A stretch of DNA of 64,000 nt from Haloplanus sp. GDY1 (lineage in GTDB: Archaea; Halobacteriota; Halobacteria; Halobacteriales; Haloferacaceae), in contig NZ_CP098517.1 of NCBI RefSeq assembly GCF_023703775.1, forward strand, positions 43,229-107,228, read 5' to 3'. A program made the position numbers and the translations under genes. The number at the start of each line of letters is the position of its first letter. Position 1 is the first letter of the stretch. Shown here piece by piece: positions 39,963 to 48,667 of this stretch. The notes beneath the pieces are model-generated. The model had not been told where the DNA came from and ran no database searches. It worked only from the letters and a program-made list of their open reading frames with translations.

Positions 39963-40463
39963 ATGAAAGGTCCAATATCAGTACCAGACTCTGTATCGGA
40001 TCTCAAACTAACCCGGGAGCGAAGCCGAAACGAGATCAACGATTTCCTCGAGTCGGATATGGTAGACCACAAATTGGGAGGTATCCCTGGATGGAAGGCT
40101 GCGTTCGGAGCTCGTCATAAATCTAATCTAATTGCAGTCTGTGTTCTCGGTCGTCCAGTAGCCCGAATGGTCGACGAAGACAAAGAAATCTCAATTACAC
40201 GGTACGGATCGCGACCCGAAAGGCCATCAAACACTGGTTCTTGGCTAATCGCTCGCGCCCGAAAGTGGGCGTTCTTAGAGGGCTATCAACGGATTTCTGC
40301 TCACGCTGGAGTAGCAGGTAACAAGGGGACGATTTATTCTGCGGCAGGTTTCAAACTAGTTCGGGAAGAGAAAGCTCAAGGGGATAGTTGGCAGTCGCGC
40401 GAAGGCCGGTCCTCAGTTGATGATTTTGTTCGTCGCAAGTGGATTTATCGATTGCGTGATTGA
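39963..40463 (+). CDS. Mom-like GNAT-family acyltransferase
   Basis: The 166-residue protein has a GNAT-like core: SNLIAVCVLGRPVARMV, then GSWLIARARKWAFLEGYQRI, then GNKGTIYSAAGFKLVRE and a WQSREGRSS tail. That pattern matches phage Mu Mom-related proteins (Mom/XF1762 type), which modify adenine in DNA, and related phage acyltransferases. DNA modification would give the island a possible self mark, but this is inference; a general acetyltransferase is the alternative. It is the leftmost gene of the island and converges with the nuclease gene. Confidence 0.55.
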   Translation: MKGPISVPDSVSDLKLTRERSRNEINDFLESDMVDHKLGGIPGWKAAFGARHKSNLIAVCVLGRPVARMVDEDKEISITRYGSRPERPSNTGSWLIARARKWAFLEGYQRISAHAGVAGNKGTIYSAAGFKLVREEKAQGDSWQSREGRSSVDDFVRRKWIYRLRD

Positions 40464-40535
40464 ATTGTGATATAATCCGATTTGCTTTGTATGCAGTAGA
40501 TGAGGTATAAGACGACCTAATTCGCACTTTACTAC

Positions 40536-41399
40536 TTAGTTTGGTTCTGGCTCTTCACCCGTGACGGTTTGTCCGTCTGTACACCGGTGAAGGTACGAAC
40601 ATTGGCTACATTTCTGGACTGTTGGATTTGTCTTGTAGGATTCGATGTCCCCCATACTCGTCCAGAAGGCCCTATCATTCGTAATCCGTTCTCGGATCTG
40701 TCTCATGTCTTCCGTGGTCGGCACCATTCGGTCGAACTCCCCACTTCCAGTATGGGCTAATTGGACCCGAATCCGACTGAGTTCGGGTTCATACGCTTCG
40801 TGAGCATAGAGTGCATATGCTTGCATCTGTATTGTAGGGTTACTAAACCGGTCATACGCGCCTGTCTTCCAGTCAGTAACGACAAAGTCTCCCTCTGGGT
40901 TTCGCGTACAGAGATCTGGCTGGACGGTGACGGGTTCTTCGGAGACTTCGAACGTTTGGCGCGTTTCGTGGGCGATATACTGGTGGTCCTCAAGGTGGGG
41001 CCAAATCACCCGGAAGAACTGCCTGATGTGATTACGGGCTGTACGAACTAATGACCGCGTGAAGGAATCACTATCGAAGGATTCCCCATCCGTAATGTCA
41101 ATCCGATCAGCAATCGTCTCAGAATTCGCTTCGACATACCTCTCAAGTTCGTCTTTCGCATATTCAGTTGCAGTCTGAAGATGGATGTTCTCACCCCGAG
41201 CCCATCGTGCAACCTGCCCCGCGAGAGATTCGTGTACGATAGTTCCCAGATAGGCCCCTGGCGACGGTGTATACTCACTATAGTCCTCGGTAGACTCGAT
41301 CTGTTGGTATCGATAAAAGAACCGCCGGGGGCACTCTTCGAACAGCTGTGCTGCCGACGCCGACCAGTTTACGTGTGCAAACTGTTCTGACCCATCCAT
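40536..41399 (-). CDS. RecB/Cas4-type PD-(D/E)xK nuclease with Fe-S cysteines
   Basis: The 287-residue protein starts MDGSEQFAHVNWSASAAQLF, 4 bases after the helicase stop. It has GTIVH (His56), Asp162 in VQPDLC and DWKTG (176-180) with the catalytic D and K, then a QMQAYALYAHEAY helix. These are RecB-family nuclease motifs. Cys23 plus a C-terminal C-x2-C-x5-C (CSQCSYLHRC) match the four-cysteine Fe-S cluster of Cas4, AddB and Dna2. Single-strand or end-dependent DNA cleavage is expected. Its position as last gene of the leftward operon suggests it is an effector for the helicase. Confidence 0.8.
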   Translation of the reverse strand: MDGSEQFAHVNWSASAAQLFEECPRRFFYRYQQIESTEDYSEYTPSPGAYLGTIVHESLAGQVARWARGENIHLQTATEYAKDELERYVEANSETIADRIDITDGESFDSDSFTRSLVRTARNHIRQFFRVIWPHLEDHQYIAHETRQTFEVSEEPVTVQPDLCTRNPEGDFVVTDWKTGAYDRFSNPTIQMQAYALYAHEAYEPELSRIRVQLAHTGSGEFDRMVPTTEDMRQIRERITNDRAFWTSMGDIESYKTNPTVQKCSQCSYLHRCTDGQTVTGEEPEPN

Positions 41400-41403
41400 T
41401 CCG

Positions 41404-44400
41404 CTATTGGAGTTGATCGACGATTGAGTGAGCCACCTCTGGCAACCGTTGGGACAACTCGTAGTCTGAGTAGTCCTCGTCGTACGTCGTCGACGTCGGG
41501 GCACGTGAACGCCGCAGACTCGAACGAATACCAAATGTCATCGTCGTCCCGTCAATCTCGATTTCCCATTTATCGTCGTCAATCGCCCTGAGTGCAACAT
41601 CTTCTTCCTTCAACTCCAAGGCACGTTCGAGCTGCTTTATCAGGCTCTGTGTCTTATCAGGACGAAGCGTTGGTGGAGTCCCCGTCTGTGCGTAATCGAG
41701 CAAGGCCAGGCCTTCGTGGCGATTCAACGAGTCGTGGAGATGGCGGTTCTGATACCGGCGCAGACAGTTGTGACACGCCGTATCGCATGAGCAACTCTCG
41801 AGGATTGAACGGGCTTCTGCACACACGGCGTCGAATTCCTCCCAGACGCGCGATGAGAAGCCAGCACCGCCAGCGGTTGTGTCGAAGAGGAAGACCTCGA
41901 TAACGCCCCGTGCGTCGATGTCGGCGTGCTCTGCCGAACGAGTACGGAATCCACCTTCGAGTTCGTCATCTTCGATACCTAGCGCACGAGATGCACCCAT
42001 GACTAATGCTTCAGCTAACGACTGTCCTGGTGTCTCGAACCATGCTTCGGATGGAACAAACTCCATCTCATCAGTTAACGGGATTTGGAGGACGGTCAAA
42101 TCACTGGGGAAGCGGTGGCTGAAACTCGTCGTGACTGTTGAGCCGGTACACTGATCATCCCAGTCATATTCCCCAACAAATCGGAGATCCTTGGGGTATG
42201 GACGGGCGTGTGGGTTCGAGAGCGGACCTTCGCGGCTAACGGCCCCACAATCGGTGCAGACCTCGAATCCATCCTCATCAGCCCCAAAGTTAGCGACAAG
42301 AAGCTGTTCGTCATTCATCTTCCCCACTATCGAATGGCCAATGGATTTCTCCTCTGCCATCTCGCTAGCGTTCTCACTCTCGTGAGAAGTCGACGTCAGC
42401 GGGTATTTAGGCTGTGTCGCGTAGGCGCGGTTCTCGTTGTAGTCCGATCCTTTCTCAGCTGCACCTGTCTCATCGACTTTCGGTGCAAATGCCTCCGGGG
42501 TGTACATTTGAAGGGAACTGACGGTCGCTCCCTCACAGACTGGACATTCCATATCCCTGGCTGCCAGACTCTCATTATGCTCGTCAAAGACCGTCTTGCA
42601 GACGTCACACCAGTTCAACCAATCGAGGTCTCCCCAGTCTTCGCCAGCTACTCGGTTCTTCGGGTTGTCTGGGAATTTGACATAGACACCGTAGGACTCG
42701 TAGGTCTTCTTGTCAACGACGATCTCTCGGCCTGGTACGTACGTTGAGAGAGCCTGTTTCAGATCCCGAGACATCTGGTACTTGTTCTTCGGCTGTGACG
42801 ACCCGGGCTCATTTTCGCGCACGACGAAGTCGGCCACATCAGTCGGGAACGAGAACGTCGGAAGGAGGGCTGCATCGAGAAGGACGGAAAGTAAATCGTC
42901 GTCTTCCGTGGATTGCTCTTCCCATTCTGTCTTGGCTTGTAGCTCCTGGAGTTCGCTTAGGAACTCTGTAGCGGCGTCGCGGACTAATGCGACCTCCCAG
43001 TCGGATGAACGTCCCTCTCCTAGTGCATCCGGAAGGAGGGCCCCCAATTGCTCGAGCGTCGACGATGAATCGGCGAAGATCTCTTCGTCCAGCCAGTCTT
43101 CGAACGCGGCGAGGGTTTGGTCCCCTTCTCCTTCAAAGAACTCGGCTGTACCTTTGAGCGAGCGGAATACGGCAGCTTCCGTCTCGACGGCCGATGGATC
43201 GAAGAACCGAGCAAGCAGCGAGGCGTTGATGTGCCGCCGGGCGATCTTTTCGTTGCCGGCGTAGATGACCGGTGCGTTCCCCTCGCTCGTTATCATCTCC
43301 TCAGGATTCTCGAAGTAGTGTGACTCGTGAGGGGAGTTGTCCGCGAAGGTGACGATCGTCGAGAGCCCAGCTCCGCGACGTCCTGCCCGACCAGCACGTT
43401 GCTCATAATTCTCTGGTCCTGGCGGGACCGTCCGCATGGCCACGCCGGTGAGACTCCCGATGTCAATCCCGACTTCCATAGTAGTCGTACAGCTTAACAC
43501 GTCGATTGGCTGATCGGCCTCGGAGTCCCCGACAAGGATGTCCTGGAAGAGCAGTTCGTACTCTTCGGAGCGTGCGAATGCCTCGGAGTTGTCCTTTGCA
43601 CTCAGTTGTGCGGAGTGCTCTTCTGAACGCAGCGTGAGCGGGTCCCGTTCGCCATGGAGCACTTCGCGTGGCGGGTTCCGAAGGAAGTTCTTCCGTGCCT
43701 GGAGATGGATGTCATCGTCACTAACCGGACTCAGAGTTCCGCGACACCCATCGTAGGGACACGAATCATTGAGAGACACTACCGAGAACCGGCGACATCC
43801 TTCACACCGGTACCAATCGTCGTCGAGTCGGAGATCGATTGTCGTTGCTTTTGGATTGACAAAGTAATTTCCGTGGGAGGCCCCAAATAACACAGGCTCT
43901 GTCGTCATCAACGCCCGTCTCAGACTATTCCACGCCTCTTCCGGCACTTCGTCGTCGAGTGATTCTACAATATATTCAGGGATTATCTCGCTGTGGGGGA
44001 GCCCCGTATCGTCCGGGTCAATCCAATTTTGGTAGGGATAGGAGTTCGAACGTCGTCTAGCTTCAATGCTTGAATCAAATGCCCGTTCCTCGCAGGCATG
44101 ACGAAGCGCCTCGATGAGGATGCTCTTGAGTTGGTCTGTCTCAATTTCAGGGACCGCTTCATCGATTTTCTCAAACACTTCCTCGGACGGCGCAATGTAC
44201 CCGACGAGAGCGCCGGTGATGGAGTACTGCTCATCGCCCAACGATCGGAGGAGAAGTTCCTCATATTGGCGGGGACGCTCCGACAACGCATTGCGTGCGG
44301 CTGGCACCTCCGGAATATCGTCGATGGACTCAAGATAGTACTCATCGACAATATCGGACAGGTTCCCACGAATATCCTCAAAGTGGGAGCGTGAACCCTT

Positions 44401-46830
44401 ATACACGACACCCGACTGGTTCGTGTATTGGTCGCTGTCGTCGAAGAATACGATGTTGTTTTTCGCACAGTAGACTGCGAACTCGGCGAACAACCGACCC
44501 ATCGTGATTTCATCATCCGCGGATCCAATAATGTCGGTTAAGACCTCGCGGAACGAGTCGGATTCAACGTTCGATTGGAGGTCGCGAGCTAAGCGGGCCG
44601 CCTTCTGTCGACCGTCAGAGAAGCACAATACCTTGCGCCCCTCGTTGGGGAACTCCTCTTTGAGTGGGTCGGTCGGCTGGATACCGAACATCGAGCGGAC
44701 GCTGTGCGCGAATGGTTCCTCACCTTTGGTGACCAGATCTTCGACCTTCGTGTCGCCATTCGGACGACGTCGCTCTTTGATCCCGCACGCCGGACATTGG
44801 GTCCAACTCCATGCACCGCCCTCGTCCGGCGGCTCTTCAGTCGGGACCTGAACCTCGATATGAGTGGTCGGTCCTTCGTCGTCCACATGCCGATCATCAA
44901 CAAGATGGCCGGAGGCAATCGAGAGGTTTCGTGAGGTCGTCGTCTCGGCGAGCGAGCGTCCGTGTTCGTGGTCTGGATTCGGGTCATCCCGAGGTTCCTC
45001 AACTAAGAGATGAAGCTCGTCCAAGTCCTCGCTGCTCTCAGGATCTGACCACAGGAACGTCGGCCCGCGGTCGTCGTCAGAGCGTCGATAGGCACGCAGA
45101 TATGCTGCTCCACAGGTGCGGTGGCTAATCAGTTCGAAGACTCGACTGCCACAGGACTCACAGGTCGTGTGCGGATTACTGTAGATGCGCCCGAGGAGGT
45201 TCTCCCCCTCTGTTACCCGGCGGCCGCTGCATTCAGGATTGACACACGCATACTGGGCGGGGAGCCCTTTGAGGAACATATGCAGGCGTGTCGGAAGCAA
45301 CGCCTGATCCTCCCCCTGGCGGGCCTCGGTACAAAGATACAGAAGATTACCCGTCGCCTCACGAGCCAGTTCCTGATCGATGTCCTCGAACAACTCTTCG
45401 GCAAGGGCCGATAGGCGCAGCGGCTCTTCACGAAGATATTCGTGTGCTAATCTGAAGAGTGGGTCATCGACTAACTGGTCAGCGAGGTACGAACGGACCG
45501 ATTCTATGTCATCACTTTCAAGAGGATCCCAGCCTCGTTCGCTCGCAACGTTGCGAATCTTCGATGGATCATCGAGTTGGTAGCCAACCCGCTCTAGGAG
45601 TTGTGCCGTGCGTTTCTCGCTCGGTTCTCCACCTTCGTACTCCACCTGCTCACCGGTGATTACTGAGAAATCGTCCGGATCTCCGGTTGTGAGCTGGGCC
45701 GCAAATTCTGGGGCTGCTTCCTCTACGTTTTCGCCCATCGTCGCACTCGTGAGGATGAAGCGCACACGTTCGCGAGATATCCCGAGTTTCTGGAGCAAGC
45801 GGCTCAACAAGAGTGCGACCTCTGCTCCTTGGGCGCCTCGGTAGAGGTGAGCTTCGTCGAGGACGATATTCAGCTCGTTCTCTTCGTCCTCGGCCAGCCA
45901 TTCACGGGTATCCTCAAAGAGGGGTTGTTCGATTGGCCGGAGTAGCATGTACTCCAGCATCGAGTAGTTCGTAATCAGGAGATCAGGCGTCCCGCCATGG
46001 GGATTGCTTCCATCGCGAGTGTGCATCTCTTGACGCGTGAAGAGTTCCGTGTCGCCGGGTTGGGTACGAAAGTTTGTTTCTTTTGGTCTGTTATTATTAT
46101 TCAAGAATCCTTCCAGATTCTTGGCCGGAATACGGCCTTTCTCTGCGAGTTGTTTGTAGAGGTCTGGCTGCTCTTCCTCTAACTCAACGTACCTTTTGAT
46201 GACCGGCCTGACCAAATTATCGTTTTTGCTGGTGTCATACTCCCCGTGATAGGGTGTACGACTCGTATACATCCCAAACTGAACCCGCCGACCCATATAG
46301 TCCTCAAGCGTATCTGCTCCGTTCTCATCACCGAAGAGTAGGCGCATCCGCGAGAGTTGATCCGCGACGAGAGCGTTCATTGGATAGAGAACTAATGTCC
46401 GTATCCCACGTTTGTCGGCTGTTTCGCCTCGCGTTGCTTCTTGTGCGAGTTGACCCAGAATTGAGTAGAGGAAAATCTCGGTTTTCCCGGATCCTGTTCC
46501 AGTGGATACGATAAGGTCGTCCTCGTCGTTAAAGAACGATTGGAGAGCGTCGGCTTGGTGTTTATACGGCGGATCGAAGATATCGAGATCGTCGCTTTCG
46601 AGATCTTTCAGCAAATCGACGACTTCGCTCGGCAAGCCCAACTCTCTGAGGGAATCCCCCGAAACATAGGTCGGTGTAGCCTCGACCCACGGTTCGGTGG
46701 CCGTCTCTCCCTCGTCCATCAGGGCACGACGTTCCTTGAGAAGCCGCGGATGATGGAGGTGGTAACGTGATTCGATGTACTGTTGAAGGTCGTTCTCGAG
46801 TTCTTCCGAGACTTCTTTGATTGATTTCAT
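41404..46830 (-). CDS. druE-like: DruE-like giant DEAD/DEAH helicase with DUF1998 domain
   Basis: The 1808-residue protein has Walker A STGTGSGKT at 109-117, DEAH at 325-328, ILTSATMG (motif III), and QRAGRAGRRGAG (motif VI) around residue 1130. The C-terminal DUF1998 region is rich in cysteines (SCSCDTACHNCLRRY), with an upstream zinc pair CDVCKTVF / CPVCEGATV. Size and build match DruE of Druantia systems and are also close to the DrmA/DrmB pair of DISARM. Translocation along phage DNA is the expected activity. The stop of the upstream gene is one base from its start, and the RecB-type nuclease follows 4 bases after its own stop. Confidence 0.82.
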   Translation of the reverse strand: MKSIKEVSEELENDLQQYIESRYHLHHPRLLKERRALMDEGETATEPWVEATPTYVSGDSLRELGLPSEVVDLLKDLESDDLDIFDPPYKHQADALQSFFNDEDDLIVSTGTGSGKTEIFLYSILGQLAQEATRGETADKRGIRTLVLYPMNALVADQLSRMRLLFGDENGADTLEDYMGRRVQFGMYTSRTPYHGEYDTSKNDNLVRPVIKRYVELEEEQPDLYKQLAEKGRIPAKNLEGFLNNNNRPKETNFRTQPGDTELFTRQEMHTRDGSNPHGGTPDLLITNYSMLEYMLLRPIEQPLFEDTREWLAEDEENELNIVLDEAHLYRGAQGAEVALLLSRLLQKLGISRERVRFILTSATMGENVEEAAPEFAAQLTTGDPDDFSVITGEQVEYEGGEPSEKRTAQLLERVGYQLDDPSKIRNVASERGWDPLESDDIESVRSYLADQLVDDPLFRLAHEYLREEPLRLSALAEELFEDIDQELAREATGNLLYLCTEARQGEDQALLPTRLHMFLKGLPAQYACVNPECSGRRVTEGENLLGRIYSNPHTTCESCGSRVFELISHRTCGAAYLRAYRRSDDDRGPTFLWSDPESSEDLDELHLLVEEPRDDPNPDHEHGRSLAETTTSRNLSIASGHLVDDRHVDDEGPTTHIEVQVPTEEPPDEGGAWSWTQCPACGIKERRRPNGDTKVEDLVTKGEEPFAHSVRSMFGIQPTDPLKEEFPNEGRKVLCFSDGRQKAARLARDLQSNVESDSFREVLTDIIGSADDEITMGRLFAEFAVYCAKNNIVFFDDSDQYTNQSGVVYKGSRSHFEDIRGNLSDIVDEYYLESIDDIPEVPAARNALSERPRQYEELLLRSLGDEQYSITGALVGYIAPSEEVFEKIDEAVPEIETDQLKSILIEALRHACEERAFDSSIEARRRSNSYPYQNWIDPDDTGLPHSEIIPEYIVESLDDEVPEEAWNSLRRALMTTEPVLFGASHGNYFVNPKATTIDLRLDDDWYRCEGCRRFSVVSLNDSCPYDGCRGTLSPVSDDDIHLQARKNFLRNPPREVLHGERDPLTLRSEEHSAQLSAKDNSEAFARSEEYELLFQDILVGDSEADQPIDVLSCTTTMEVGIDIGSLTGVAMRTVPPGPENYEQRAGRAGRRGAGLSTIVTFADNSPHESHYFENPEEMITSEGNAPVIYAGNEKIARRHINASLLARFFDPSAVETEAAVFRSLKGTAEFFEGEGDQTLAAFEDWLDEEIFADSSSTLEQLGALLPDALGEGRSSDWEVALVRDAATEFLSELQELQAKTEWEEQSTEDDDLLSVLLDAALLPTFSFPTDVADFVVRENEPGSSQPKNKYQMSRDLKQALSTYVPGREIVVDKKTYESYGVYVKFPDNPKNRVAGEDWGDLDWLNWCDVCKTVFDEHNESLAARDMECPVCEGATVSSLQMYTPEAFAPKVDETGAAEKGSDYNENRAYATQPKYPLTSTSHESENASEMAEEKSIGHSIVGKMNDEQLLVANFGADEDGFEVCTDCGAVSREGPLSNPHARPYPKDLRFVGEYDWDDQCTGSTVTTSFSHRFPSDLTVLQIPLTDEMEFVPSEAWFETPGQSLAEALVMGASRALGIEDDELEGGFRTRSAEHADIDARGVIEVFLFDTTAGGAGFSSRVWEEFDAVCAEARSILESCSCDTACHNCLRRYQNRHLHDSLNRHEGLALLDYAQTGTPPTLRPDKTQSLIKQLERALELKEEDVALRAIDDDKWEIEIDGTTMTFGIRSSLRRSRAPTSTTYDEDYSDYELSQRLPEVAHSIVDQLQ

Positions 46831-46831
46831 G

Positions 46832-48667
46832 TTATGTGTTGTCGATGATGGTCACGGGCAGTTCGTCAAAGACCTCTCGCACTGAATTAGCATCGGTGTC
46901 CGAAATTCGCCATTGAAGCTGATACGACGATGTTTCAAGCCACTCTGCTCCGACTGCGTACAGCCAACGCATCTGTGCCCGCGGCGGTGCAAAGTCACAA
47001 CTCAATAAGACCTCCTCCTCATACCCGGTGAGTTCAACAGTCTGTGGGTCCTCAGCCATTGAGTCTAGGATTAGGCACGCATGCTTGCGGTATTTCGGCG
47101 AAACAGTGACGGCCTTGGTTTTGCCGTCGCCCGATTGAACCTTCAACTGGTAGGTATCGGCACCGTATTCGACTGGAACTCGCCACAAGCTGATCGCAGT
47201 TCCGTCTGCCTCTTCAATGACGAGCGGCTCACCGTCTACGGTAAATCCATAGTACTGTCCAGTGTATGGTGCCCAATCCTCCTCCGGTTCCCACGACTCC
47301 TGCGGTCGCTGTTCGATGTACTCACGTAGTGTGGCTGGCGTCGTAATCGGCGCCTCGTCCAGACCGATGTATTCGTCTTTAGATTGAACAGGGATTTCTC
47401 TCGAACGCAATTCTTCTTCACTGGTGTCAGTAAGAATCCGCGTCAACCCTCGGAATTCGATATCAAAACCGGACTCTATGAATAGACGACTTGGATCTCC
47501 TGAAACGAGCACGGCCTCAGATTCGGAGATCATTACAGCTCGCGTCGGTGCTGGAGCATAGTACCCCTGTGAGAGTTGTATCACATCACCGAGGAACGTG
47601 ATTGTGGGGCCGGTACGCTCTGTTAATGCTGCCCGAAACCACCCGACATCATCGGATACTTCATCGGCACCAGCGACCGGCTGTCCGAGAACAGCTGCCA
47701 GCTTATGAACAACCCAGTGGCGGATTGCGGTGATGTGTGCTTGTGGATACTGTTGGCCACCCGATTCAGCTTTCTCCGCAAGACCGAGTCGGATTGCCTC
47801 ACCAGCTATGGCGTCTCGGATACCGATCTCAGTTGATGGTAGTTGGTCGCCACTCACGCCAGTAAACCGCATAGCAAACGCACGAAATGGTTCTTGGCCG
47901 AACCCCGCTTGCTGAAGTTGCTGCATCCGAGTATCGTGCCCTGGATCTTCGATATCACCCACCGAATCATATACTTTTGTCACTTTGCCAACTCCGCGGT
48001 CTCGGTGAAATCTAATGAGTTCCCCTTCGATTTTTTGTCCGATTCGGGCTTTCTCTCCAGAAAAGTAGACAGGCAACCCGTCCACATACGCGATGAGACT
48101 ACTGCCGTCGGTGTCATCTATCGTTGCCGTGAATGACTCGCCCTTTTTGATAGGGAGTTTGTCCCAGCGTTCACGAAGAATATTGAAGCGGATCCTGTAG
48201 CGTTTCCCACGTGCTCTTGCGTTCAGGATCTCTGCATATCCCGGTTCGCGTCCTACAACGTGCACTAAGTCGCCTTCATCTGCTTGTACTGGTCCGAGTT
48301 CGACGACTTCACCACCGGCAACGGCGAGTCCGAGGCCATACTCATCGATCTTATCCACCTCAATATAGGTTTGTTCGCCCTCTTGTGGAGGTTGGTCAGG
48401 AAGAAGGCCGCTTACATGGCGTCGAATGTGGTCTTTGTAATCGTCCGCGAGGACTTCCTCGGTCAGGCAAAGTGCGAAATGAATCGATGTTCCAGCTACT
48501 GAATCTGCCCCAAGGTACCGCAATCGAACCGAACGGCCGGGTTGGCACGTCACCGGGCCGATATTAATTCCTTCTCCTTCGTATTTGACAGTACAAGTTC
48601 TCCGTTTTCTCCGTTTCGTAATCTTGTCTACTTCCGCTGTAAACTCGTCACCGGGTTCCAGATTCAT
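46832..48667 (-). CDS. Unknown operon protein with repeated TRAM/OB-like segments
   Basis: The 611-residue protein shows three similar small-barrel segments in its first 250 residues, each with a GPV or RIG-x-x-x-G-x-x-V core: INIGPVTCQPGRSVRLRYLG, then ELGPVQADEGDLVHVVG, then ARIGQKIEGELIRFHRDRG. These resemble TRAM or OB folds that bind nucleic acid. The remaining region includes GQYYGFTVDGEPLVIEEADG and has no known motif. Its ATG overlaps the stop of the upstream gene, and it lies between that gene and the helicase. Position and size recall DruC of type I Druantia, but I saw no diagnostic sequence. Confidence 0.65.
   Translation of the reverse strand: MNLEPGDEFTAEVDKITKRRKRRTCTVKYEGEGINIGPVTCQPGRSVRLRYLGADSVAGTSIHFALCLTEEVLADDYKDHIRRHVSGLLPDQPPQEGEQTYIEVDKIDEYGLGLAVAGGEVVELGPVQADEGDLVHVVGREPGYAEILNARARGKRYRIRFNILRERWDKLPIKKGESFTATIDDTDGSSLIAYVDGLPVYFSGEKARIGQKIEGELIRFHRDRGVGKVTKVYDSVGDIEDPGHDTRMQQLQQAGFGQEPFRAFAMRFTGVSGDQLPSTEIGIRDAIAGEAIRLGLAEKAESGGQQYPQAHITAIRHWVVHKLAAVLGQPVAGADEVSDDVGWFRAALTERTGPTITFLGDVIQLSQGYYAPAPTRAVMISESEAVLVSGDPSRLFIESGFDIEFRGLTRILTDTSEEELRSREIPVQSKDEYIGLDEAPITTPATLREYIEQRPQESWEPEEDWAPYTGQYYGFTVDGEPLVIEEADGTAISLWRVPVEYGADTYQLKVQSGDGKTKAVTVSPKYRKHACLILDSMAEDPQTVELTGYEEEVLLSCDFAPPRAQMRWLYAVGAEWLETSSYQLQWRISDTDANSVREVFDELPVTIIDNT

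Noticed and set aside
40536..41399. Cas4 of a CRISPR adaptation module
   Set aside because: The motifs fit the broader RecB/AddB/Cas4 group, but there are no cas1/cas2 or repeats; it belongs to the helicase operon.
41404..46830. DISARM system
   Set aside because: The DUF1998 helicase fits DrmA/DrmB in part, but no DrmMI/DrmMII methyltransferase or phospholipase-like DrmC is visible, while a DUF4338 protein is.
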